DNA of 64,000 nucleotides from assembly GCF_013185915.1 (NCBI RefSeq), contig NZ_JAAZUH010000001.1, positions 1,116,001 through 1,180,000 on the forward strand, written 5' to 3'. The DNA is from Stenotrophomonas bentonitica. GTDB taxonomy: Bacteria; Pseudomonadota; Gammaproteobacteria; Xanthomonadales; Xanthomonadaceae. The translations under genes and the position numbers were made by a program. This document shows positions 36,412 through 43,298 of this stretch, in pieces. How positions within the stretch are numbered: the first letter of the stretch is position 1; each line of letters starts with the position of its first letter. The notes below the pieces were generated by a model. It did not search any database, was not told where the DNA came from, and saw nothing but the letters and a program-made list of their open reading frames with translations.

Positions 36412-36891
36412 TCAGTGCTGGTGGCCGCCGTCGCCGTGCACGTGGCCGTGCTCGATTTCTTCCGCGCTGGCTTCGCGCACGTCCACGATCTCCACCGAGA
36501 AGTGCAGGTCCTTGCCGGCCATCGGATGGTTCAGGTCGACGTCGACCACGCTCATGCCGACCTTCTGCACGGTGACCGCGCGCGGGCCGAAGTTGGTCTG
36601 CAGCACGACCTGGGCGCCCGGGGTCAGCTTGGTGGTGCCGAAGTGCTTCTTGGGCACGCGCTGGGTCAGGCCTTCACGGCGTTCGCCGTAGGCATCGGCC
36701 GCCTTGACGTCGACCTCGAAGGTCGCGCCGGCTTCCTTGTCCATCATGGCGTTTTCCAGGCCCGGGATGATGTTGCCGTGGCCAATCAGGATCGCCAGCG
36801 GGTCGCGGTCCTTCGAGCTCTCGATCGGCTCCTGGCCCTGCTCGGCAACGGTGTAATGGAAGCGGACAACGCGGTCTTTTTCGATCTTCAT
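36412..36891 (-). CDS. slyD: FKBP-type peptidyl-prolyl isomerase SlyD
   Basis: A 159-residue protein. The FKBP domain is KIEKDRVVRFHYTV...IGHGNIIPGLENAM, and the IF (insert-in-flap) domain is in the middle (YGERREGLTQRVPKKHF). A C-terminal metal-binding tail rich in His ends HGHVHGDGGHQH. SlyD is a cytosolic prolyl isomerase and chaperone and donates nickel in hydrogenase maturation in E. coli. The tail here is short and lacks the Cys residues of E. coli SlyD, so metal binding would rely on His. Confidence 0.95.
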   Translation of the reverse strand: MKIEKDRVVRFHYTVAEQGQEPIESSKDRDPLAILIGHGNIIPGLENAMMDKEAGATFEVDVKAADAYGERREGLTQRVPKKHFGTTKLTPGAQVVLQTNFGPRAVTVQKVGMSVVDVDLNHPMAGKDLHFSVEIVDVREASAEEIEHGHVHGDGGHQH

Positions 36892-37008
36892 GCGGGAACT
36901 CTTGTTCTGAGGCTGCCAGGGCAGACGGGTGGGACGGGTTGTCGCCCGCCGGATACGCCGCCATCATGACGGCCTTCTGAGGTCGCGCATTATCCGGACA
37001 TCACGCAC

Positions 37009-37542
37009 ATGACGCCAGTTCCGCGCTCGATCAGCCCGTTCGCCCGGGGTGCCGCCCTGCTCTGCCTGGCCCTGCTGGCCGCCTGTGGCGGTGGCAAGAC
37101 CACCCGCCCGAGCGCGCCGCCGGCCTCCACCCAGGTCTGGCCAACGGTGGTACCGAACGATCCGCAGGCGGCCAATGCGGTGCTGATGCGCGCGATCGGG
37201 CTGGTCGGCACGCCCTACCGCTACGGCGGCAACACGCCGGAGTCGGGGTTCGACTGCAGCGGGCTGGTCGCCTACGTGTACCGGGAAATGCTCGACCTGA
37301 AGCTGCCGCGCACCTCGCGCGACCTGGCGGCGGTGCAGGGCCCGAAGATCGACCCGCAGCGGCTGGCACCGGGCGACCTGGTGTTCTTCGGAGACCGGGG
37401 CAACGTGTTCCACGTCGGCATCTATGTGGGTGAAGGACGCTTCGTACACGCGCCGAGCACCGGGGGAACGGTGCGCCTGGATTCGCTGGGCGGGACGTAC
37501 TGGAAGCAGCACTACACGGGGGCGAAACGCGTACTTCACTGA
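37009..37542 (+). CDS. NlpC/P60 (C40) peptidoglycan hydrolase, lipoprotein
   Basis: A 177-residue protein with a lipoprotein signal (LALLAAC, lipidated Cys26), a Pro/Ser/Thr linker and an NlpC/P60 domain. It has YRYGGNTPESGFDCSGLVAYVY with catalytic Cys83, VFHVGIYVGEGRFVHAPSTGG with the catalytic His, and the third polar residue near VHAPS. It resembles the Spr/MepS and NlpC D,L-endopeptidases that cut D-iGlu-mDap cross-bridge stems. A paralogue follows 131 bp downstream. It is divergent from slyD. Confidence 0.93.
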   Translation: MTPVPRSISPFARGAALLCLALLAACGGGKTTRPSAPPASTQVWPTVVPNDPQAANAVLMRAIGLVGTPYRYGGNTPESGFDCSGLVAYVYREMLDLKLPRTSRDLAAVQGPKIDPQRLAPGDLVFFGDRGNVFHVGIYVGEGRFVHAPSTGGTVRLDSLGGTYWKQHYTGAKRVLH

Positions 37543-37673
37543 AATGAATGGGGGAAAGGTTCAAAAGTGTGACTTGAATCACGTTGTTCTTAACGAACAT
37601 TTAACGGAATTTGTACCAAATCACACGTCTTACACGGCATCATCACCCATCGTTTTTATTCAGTGACCGCCGC

Positions 37674-38453
37674 GTGACGACAGCCGACCTGACGTGCCAA
37701 GGCCAGACCGCCACTTTCCGGCGCACTGCCCGCCCCGCTCTTCTCGCTTTCGCCCTCTGCCTGGCCAGTGTTCCGGCCTGGGCACAGACCGCACCGACGA
37801 CCGCCGTCGATGCCGCGCCGGTTGCCGCTGCTGCCGTCGCCGAAGCACCCGCCGCCGCCAAGCCGAAGGCTGAGGCGCCGGCCCGCAGCAAGGCTGATGC
37901 CGCTGCCAGCGCCACCCTTGCCGCCCTGTTGCCGCACCTGGCGGCCAACGACACCATTCCGCTGATGGACCGCTCGGCGATGTTCGCCGGCGACCTGAGC
38001 CGCCTGCTGGCCAACTACGACGCCAGTTCCGGTGCGACCGGGGTGGTGGTCGGCGGCGAAGCCGACAATGGCAAGGTGCAGTCGCTGCTGCGCCGTGCGA
38101 TGACCCTGCTGGGCACGCCGTACCGCTGGGGCGGCACCTCGCCGGACAGCGGTTTCGACTGCAGCGGCCTGGTCGGCTATGTGTTCAAGACCGCGCTGGG
38201 CATCGAGCTGCCGCGCGTTTCGCGTGAAATGGCCCACGACGGCGAAGCAGAGCTGATCAACGACCGCAACGCGCTGGCCGCGGGCGACCTGGTGTTCTTC
38301 GGCCGCAAGGGCCGGGTCGACCACGTGGGCATCTACGTGGGCGAAGGCCGCTTCCTGCACGCGCCCAGCACCGGCAAGGACGTCCGCGTGGACAGCCTGG
38401 TTTCGGGCTACTGGGGTGGCAAGTTCATGCAGGCCCGCCGCGTCGAGCTCTGA
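37674..38453 (+). CDS. NlpC/P60 (C40) peptidoglycan hydrolase, secreted paralogue
   Basis: A 259-residue protein with a signal peptide (cleavage after SVPAWA), an Ala/Pro/Lys-rich region and a helical middle part. The C40 domain closely resembles that of the upstream gene: YRWGGTSPDSGFDCSGLVGYVF with the catalytic Cys, and VDHVGIYVGEGRFLHAPSTG with the His. The start is unsure. No ATG is available, and the GTG at 37674 gives a 37-residue signal peptide but lacks a clear ribosome-binding site; a TTG at 37611 is the only longer choice. The 131-bp gap before it is AT-rich (about one-third G+C at 37561-37620), which fits an independent promoter. Confidence 0.88.
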   Translation: MTTADLTCQGQTATFRRTARPALLAFALCLASVPAWAQTAPTTAVDAAPVAAAAVAEAPAAAKPKAEAPARSKADAAASATLAALLPHLAANDTIPLMDRSAMFAGDLSRLLANYDASSGATGVVVGGEADNGKVQSLLRRAMTLLGTPYRWGGTSPDSGFDCSGLVGYVFKTALGIELPRVSREMAHDGEAELINDRNALAAGDLVFFGRKGRVDHVGIYVGEGRFLHAPSTGKDVRVDSLVSGYWGGKFMQARRVEL

Positions 38454-38479
38454 GCCGACCCGACCGACCCGCCTGCCGT

Positions 38480-38516
38480 GAAGAAGGCCGCTGCCCTGCA
38501 GCGGCCTTCTTCGTTG
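38480..38516 (+). terminator. Terminator after the second NlpC/P60 gene
   Basis: GAAGAAGGCCGCTG (38480-38493), loop CCCTG, CAGCGGCCTTCTTC (38499-38512), then GTTGG. A perfect 14-bp stem 27 bp after the stop, with a weak T-tract. Confidence 0.75.
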
Positions 38517-38700
38517 GGGCGGCCGGTGGCCGGTACGGGCGGCAACCGGCGTTGTCCCTACTGTCGTTCGAGCAAATCGCTTTGCACGCGACCAGTCCCG
38601 GCCGGGTCCGGCGGGGGCTGTTGATCCCGGTGGGGGGCGGCCCGTCGGGGCACGCCGACCCTGTAGACACCGCCCGGGATTTTTTCCTCAAAGGTGACGC

Positions 38701-40038
38701 ATGGCGGCAGTCCCTGAATTTCCGGCCCGGTGTGTAATCTGGTTTGGGCACCCACACGCGGCCGAGCGGGCCGCCCTTGCAGCGGAAGGTTGGCAGGTAC
38801 GTGGGGTCGCGAGCGACCAGTGCGTGTCGATCGGCATGCGCAGCAACGACCTGGTGGTCGGGCTGCTGGACCTGCGCGGTGCGCCGCCGGGCAACCTGGA
38901 ACACCTGCAGGGTCTGTTGGCACAGCACCGGCACATGCGGCTGCTGGCGATCGTGCCGGCCGGTCCGCTGCCGGCCGATCCGGCGCTGCAGGCGCTGCTG
39001 GGCTGCTGCGTGGAGACGTATACGGCGCCGCTGGACGTGACCGGGCTGGTGCTGCGGCTGCAGCAGCTGGCCGACGGTGAGGCGGCGGGACAGCCGGCCG
39101 GTGCGCAGGCGCTGGTCGGGGACAGTGCGGTGCTGCAGGTGGCACGGGCGGCACTGCGGAAGTTCGCGCCGGTGGATCTGCCGGTACTGATCACGGGGGA
39201 AACGGGCACGGGCAAGGAGCTGGCGGCGCAGGCACTACATGCGCTGTCGCCGCGCCATGGGCGTCCGTTCCTGGCGGTGAACTGCGGGGCGATTCCAGCG
39301 GCGCTGGTGCAGTCTGAGCTGTTCGGGCATGAGCGCGGGGCGTTCACGGGCGCGGCGACGCGACGGCTGGGCCTGTTCGAGACGGCGACGGGCGGGACGG
39401 TGTTCCTGGACGAGATCGGGGACCTGCCGCTGGATGCGCAGACGAATCTGCTGCGGGTGCTGCAGGAGGGCACGATCGAGCGGGTGGGCAGCAACCATCC
39501 GGTGTCGGTGGATGTGCGGGTGGTGGCGGCGACGCATGTGGACCTGGAGCAGGCGGTGGAGCGGGGGCAGTTCCGCCGCGATCTGTTCTACCGGCTCAAT
39601 GTGCTGCGGTTGCCGATGCCACCGTTGCGTGAGCGTGGGACGGACATCCTGTTGCTGGCGGAGCATTTCCTGGCGAGCTTCCGGCGCCGGCATGTGACGC
39701 GGGCGCGGGGGTTCAGTACGGAGGCGGCGCGGGCGCTGCAGCGTTTCAACTGGCCGGGCAATGTGCGAGAGCTGTTGAACCGGGTGCAGCGGGCGGCGAT
39801 CGTGAGCGAGGCGGAACTGATCAGCGTGGCCGACCTGGAGCTGCTGCCGCCGCAGGTGGAGATGCCGCAGCGGATGCTGCACGACGCGCGACAGGCGGCG
39901 GAGCGGGATGCGCTGTTGCAGGCTCTGCGCGACAACGCGTTCAACATTACGGCGTGTGCTCGCACCATGCAGGTGTCTCGGGTGACGGTGTATCGGCTGT
40001 GCCGGAAACATCAGTTGGCTCTGCCTGAGTTGCGTTGA
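38701..40038 (+). CDS. Sigma-54-dependent enhancer-binding regulator with degenerate receiver (VpsR-like)
   Basis: A 445-residue NtrC-class regulator. Residues 1-125 form a receiver-like domain. It has an Asp at a plausible beta-3 position (Asp57, GLLDLRG) but no acidic pair at the end of beta-1 (CVIWFGHPH), so ordinary phosphorylation is doubtful. The AAA+ domain (about 137-365) has Walker A GETGTGKE (166-173), the sigma-54 contact motif GAFTGA (213-218), Walker B VFLDEIGDLP and WPGNVREL. A Fis-type HTH closes the protein (NITACARTMQVSRVTVYRL). The degenerate receiver plus this layout resembles the c-di-GMP responsive VpsR/FleQ type; that is inference. It converges on the fap operon, which has a sigma-54 promoter, so it is the natural candidate activator. 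Confidence 0.93.
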   Translation: MAAVPEFPARCVIWFGHPHAAERAALAAEGWQVRGVASDQCVSIGMRSNDLVVGLLDLRGAPPGNLEHLQGLLAQHRHMRLLAIVPAGPLPADPALQALLGCCVETYTAPLDVTGLVLRLQQLADGEAAGQPAGAQALVGDSAVLQVARAALRKFAPVDLPVLITGETGTGKELAAQALHALSPRHGRPFLAVNCGAIPAALVQSELFGHERGAFTGAATRRLGLFETATGGTVFLDEIGDLPLDAQTNLLRVLQEGTIERVGSNHPVSVDVRVVAATHVDLEQAVERGQFRRDLFYRLNVLRLPMPPLRERGTDILLLAEHFLASFRRRHVTRARGFSTEAARALQRFNWPGNVRELLNRVQRAAIVSEAELISVADLELLPPQVEMPQRMLHDARQAAERDALLQALRDNAFNITACARTMQVSRVTVYRLCRKHQLALPELR

Positions 40039-40112
40039 GAGCAAGAGCGCTACTCGTTGAGGTTCGCCTGGCTTGGGCCGGCGGGGGTGGGTCGGTCATT
40101 CGCTGAAACGCG

Positions 40113-40199
40113 GTAGAGCCGGGCTCTGCCCGGCTCCTCGGAAATGTCGGTGACATCGGGGGACGTCGACAACCGCGTAGTGACACGCCACGCGTGTCA
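40113..40199 (+). repeat. Two SMAG (GTAG) repeats between the regulator and fapF
   Basis: 40113-40137: GTAG, AGCCGGGC, TCT, GCCCGGCT. 40177-40199: GTAG, TGACACGC, CAC, GCGTGTCA. Same orientation, different arm subfamilies, lying between the convergent 3' ends of the regulator and fapF. They may act as transcript 3' ends; no separate terminator is visible here. Confidence 0.75.
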
Positions 40200-40208
40200 G
40201 CTCTCAAC

Positions 40209-41519
40209 TCAAAGCATGTACGGCACCTTGAATGCCAACGTGAAATCAGGCGCATCCGGCGTCAACCCAATCCCCAGCAAACTCACCAGTGTCGTCTTCT
40301 GGTTCAACGCGTACGTGATACCCAGGTTCAACGTCGCTGCATTCGCATCGCTCCCCACGATCTTCACCCACTGCCCGCCCTGGAAGCGGGTGGATGCGCG
40401 TGCGCTGAGCTTGTCGCTGAAGGAAATGCTCAGGCTGGTGCGTTCGTTGAAGGCGAACGCCACGCCGGCACCGAAGTAGTACGAGCCGCCCAGCTTCACG
40501 TCGCCCGGGTTGATGGTGTCGGGGTTGGCGTCGAGGTCGTCGAAGCTGCGTTCGAACGAGTGGATGTAGCCAATGTTGGCGAACAGGATCGCGGGGTCGG
40601 CGGTCTTGACCGCGGAGAGGCCGACGTTGGCCTGCCAGACGCCGTTGCCGGTGGGTTGTTCGGCGGGCACGGCGAAGCGGATGAAGTCGTCGTCGTCGCG
40701 CTGCAGGACTTTCCAGTCGAGGCCGTAAGGTTCGCGCCCGGTGGGGGCGGTGGCGCCGACGGTCAGCACGGTTTCCGGCCAGCGCCCCTGTTCGGAGAAC
40801 AGTTTGTAGTTGGCGCTGAGGCTGACGTCGCCGATGCCGTTGCCGGTGGTTTCTTCCTGGGCGATGGCGGCCGCTGCGCCGCCGGCGCCGCCCTTCTGGA
40901 ACACGGTCTTGCGGGCAAGGTAGGGGACGTCGAGGTTCAATGCCAGGCGCGGGGTCAGGCCCCAGCGGGCGGCAAGGTTGTAGGTCAGGGTGTCGGACTC
41001 GACGTTTTCGATGGCGATGTTGCCGAGGAAGATCGCGTCGAGCGCGAGGAAGCCGTTGAGGGTGAGCTGTTTGCGGTCGTAACGCGCGTAGGTGAGGCTG
41101 TTTTCCAGGGTGAAGCGACGGGTGAACAGCGTGGAGGTCTGCTGTTTGACGTCGTCGACGCTGCGCCGCGAGGCCTGCTTGGCTTCCTGTGCTTCGGAAG
41201 CGGTGCTGGCATAGCCGTCACCGCTGGGCGGTGCGGCGGGCGCGCTGGACGGCTGCGGCGGGGCGGGCGCGGTGCCGGCCAGCGGCGCGGTCTTGCCGCT
41301 CAGGCGGGCCTGCATGGCCTGCACCTGCATGTCCAGTTCGCGCAGCCTGCGCACTTCCTGGGCGTAGTTGGCCTTGAGCAGTTCCAGTTGCTCGATGAGT
41401 GCCTTTACGTCTGCTTCGTCGGTTGGCGTGGCCGGGGCGCTTTGCGCGCCCGCGCTGGCCGATGCCATCAGTGCCAGCGCCGCCAGCGCCAGCGGGGTTC
41501 TACGTATCGAGGTGTGCAT
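40209..41519 (-). CDS. fapF: FapF-like outer-membrane amyloid-secretion pore
   Basis: A 436-residue protein with a signal peptide (ALMASASAGA). An N-terminal coiled coil (VKALIEQLELLKANYAQEVRRLRELD) is followed by an Ala/Pro linker and a beta-barrel with alternating strands such as LTLNGFLALDAIFLG, LNLDVPYLARK and FANIGYIHSFERSF. In Pseudomonas, FapF is a trimeric 12-strand pore with an N-terminal coiled coil that exports Fap subunits. The size, architecture and last position in a fapA-F order agree. The fold also falls in the phenol-degradation meta-pathway type outer-membrane family, an alternative generic label. ATG at 41519 follows AAGGA. Confidence 0.85.
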   Translation of the reverse strand: MHTSIRRTPLALAALALMASASAGAQSAPATPTDEADVKALIEQLELLKANYAQEVRRLRELDMQVQAMQARLSGKTAPLAGTAPAPPQPSSAPAAPPSGDGYASTASEAQEAKQASRRSVDDVKQQTSTLFTRRFTLENSLTYARYDRKQLTLNGFLALDAIFLGNIAIENVESDTLTYNLAARWGLTPRLALNLDVPYLARKTVFQKGGAGGAAAAIAQEETTGNGIGDVSLSANYKLFSEQGRWPETVLTVGATAPTGREPYGLDWKVLQRDDDDFIRFAVPAEQPTGNGVWQANVGLSAVKTADPAILFANIGYIHSFERSFDDLDANPDTINPGDVKLGGSYYFGAGVAFAFNERTSLSISFSDKLSARASTRFQGGQWVKIVGSDANAATLNLGITYALNQKTTLVSLLGIGLTPDAPDFTLAFKVPYML

Positions 41520-41562
41520 TTCCTTGCCCTGCGTTCTGTGTCGTTCCCCCCACCGGCCAGGG

Positions 41563-42447
41563 TTACTGGCCGGGCCCCATGCCAACACCGCGCACCAGGT
41601 TCATCGCCTGGGCTACGTTCTGGTTCAACGATGCACCGCTGGCCAGCGTCTGCCGGACCAGGTCGATCTGCATGCGGTTGCGGACCGCCTGTCCGTCGCT
41701 GCTGATCGCGATGCTCTGCCCGACGCTGCCGTTGCGGATCCACTGCTGGACCTGGCCCACGCCCTGGATATCCAGCTTCACGCTGGCGCTGTTGCCGTCC
41801 TGCTGGGCCACGGCGCTGACGCCTCCGTGCTGGGCCGTGGCCTGCTGGGCTGGTGCCTGCTGTGCGGCGACCTGCTCCACGTTTGCCTGCTGTGCAGCGG
41901 CCTGCGTGGCCGTCGTTTCATGCGTACTGGCCTGCGCAACCGACGACGGCGCTGCAGGCGTTTCGCTGGCGGGCGGCGCGCTGCCGTCACGCACGTTCAA
42001 TTGGGTGGCGTTGCTGGCCACGTTGTTGTCGCCGGCCACCTGCACGCTTTGGGACAGGCCCGCGACGTTCTGCAGACCGCTGGAGTCGACACTGCGACCC
42101 GGCGTCACCGGCATCGGAGCGTCGGCCGCGGTCACGGTGACGCTGGGCGTGAACGTGACCTTCGGGGTGCTGGTGCTGTTGCGGAAGTCCATGCCCAGGG
42201 TCAGCGCAGCCTGCGCGGACTGGTTGCCCGCCTGCCACTGCGAAATCATGGTGACGCCGAACCACGCCACGGAAGTGCCATTGACCGTGTAGCGGCCGCG
42301 CATGAGGTTGAGTTCCGGGTCGGGGATCTCGTTCAGTCCCTTGCCGGGGCGCCCCTGCTCTGCCTTCGGCGCGTCGGCCGCATGGGCCGGGGCGATGCCT
42401 GCAAGGGCAAGCAGCAGTACGGCGGGCGTCCATGGTGCGATGTTCAT
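41563..42447 (-). CDS. fapE: FapE-like extracellular accessory component
   Basis: A 294-residue exported protein (signal ending IAPAHA). A conserved-looking N-terminal segment reads LNEIPDPELNLMRGRYTV. The middle is low-complexity and rich in Ala, Gln and Thr (QAAAQQAN, AAQQAPAQQATAQ). The C-terminus is RQTLASGASLNQNVAQAMNLVRGVG. In Pseudomonas, FapE lies between fapD and fapF and is found with the fibrils as a minor component. Assignment here rests mainly on position, size and the Gln-rich amyloid-like composition. The start follows a strong AGGAGG site; 8 bp separate it from fapD. Confidence 0.75.
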   Translation of the reverse strand: MNIAPWTPAVLLLALAGIAPAHAADAPKAEQGRPGKGLNEIPDPELNLMRGRYTVNGTSVAWFGVTMISQWQAGNQSAQAALTLGMDFRNSTSTPKVTFTPSVTVTAADAPMPVTPGRSVDSSGLQNVAGLSQSVQVAGDNNVASNATQLNVRDGSAPPASETPAAPSSVAQASTHETTATQAAAQQANVEQVAAQQAPAQQATAQHGGVSAVAQQDGNSASVKLDIQGVGQVQQWIRNGSVGQSIAISSDGQAVRNRMQIDLVRQTLASGASLNQNVAQAMNLVRGVGMGPGQ

Positions 42448-42455
42448 GTTGCCTC

Positions 42456-43157
42456 CTAGAACAGATCGGCGTGGGCAAAACCGAAGTCGACCAGTTCCGC
42501 GTCGGTGATCGGCCCCTGCCGGGCATACAGCGAACGCGCGCTGGGCCGTTCGCCGGGCTGCAGCAGCACGGTGTTGCGGTCGAAATCGCTACCGATCACG
42601 ACGAACACGGCGCGCGACGGCCATGATTCGAGAAATTCGTTGATGGGGATGCTGCGGTTGCCCAGGATCGGGTCGGCCACGTCCACCACGTCGTCACGGA
42701 CCTGCTTGAGGACCACGAAGTGGCGGAACCCGCGTACATCCATCAACACCAGTCCGGGGATGCGCATTGAACGCAGACGGTCTTCATCGACACGGTAACC
42801 GCGCCCGCGCATGCCCAGCGATTCCACATAGCGTTTGATGTCCAGCAGCGAAAAACCACGCTGGTGGACCAGCTCGGGGTCGGAGACCCCCATCATTCCT
42901 TCGATCACCGTGCCTTCGTCCGCGTCCAGGTGGTAGGCATAACGCAGGATCGTGGCCAGTGCGGCCGCGCCGCAGCTGTAGTCGGTGTGTTGGCGCACCA
43001 TGTTGCGGAAGCGCCGTTCCTGCATGCTCTCCACTTTCTGGGTGAACACCGCGCCATTGGGCAGCACGCCGCTGAAGGCCACGTCACCGGCGCGCGTGGC
43101 GCCTGCCGGCAACAGCAGCAACAACATCAGGCAGCACAGGGCTCGGGTCGACCACAT
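42456..43157 (-). CDS. fapD: FapD-like C39 peptidase
   Basis: A 233-residue exported peptidase. The signal peptide MWSTRALCCLMLLLLLPAGA is followed by a papain-like C39 domain. The catalytic Cys is in QHTDYSCGAAALATILRYAY, His in DVRGFRHFVVLKQV and Asp in VADPILGNRSI. C39 peptidases usually process double-glycine leaders inside ABC transporters, but free periplasmic ones occur in fap operons, where FapD is needed for fibre secretion. I place the start at 43157, where the signal peptide begins. A 141-bp gap with a strong hairpin separates it from fapC. Confidence 0.9.
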   Translation of the reverse strand: MWSTRALCCLMLLLLLPAGATRAGDVAFSGVLPNGAVFTQKVESMQERRFRNMVRQHTDYSCGAAALATILRYAYHLDADEGTVIEGMMGVSDPELVHQRGFSLLDIKRYVESLGMRGRGYRVDEDRLRSMRIPGLVLMDVRGFRHFVVLKQVRDDVVDVADPILGNRSIPINEFLESWPSRAVFVVIGSDFDRNTVLLQPGERPSARSLYARQGPITDAELVDFGFAHADLF

Positions 43158-43183
43158 CGGCGAAAGCTCCGGAAGGTAAGGAA

Positions 43184-43224
43184 GGAGCCCCTGCCCCAAA
43201 GGGGGAGGATGGGACAGGGGCTCC
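43184..43224 (-). repeat. Intercistronic hairpin between fapC and fapD
   Basis: GGAGCCCCTG (43184-43193) and its perfect complement CAGGGGCTCC (43215-43224) enclose a 21-base, purine-rich loop region with further G/C pairing potential. No T-run follows in the direction of transcription, so full termination is unlikely. The position directly after the predicted major-subunit gene fits an mRNA-stability or partial-attenuation element that would keep fapC mRNA above fapD-F. Confidence 0.6.
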
Positions 43225-43298
43225 CGGGGGAACCCGGCCATTGGCGGATGACCGGGCTTGTTGCGCTCAACGCGTGTTGCTTGCGAAAACGGACAGGC

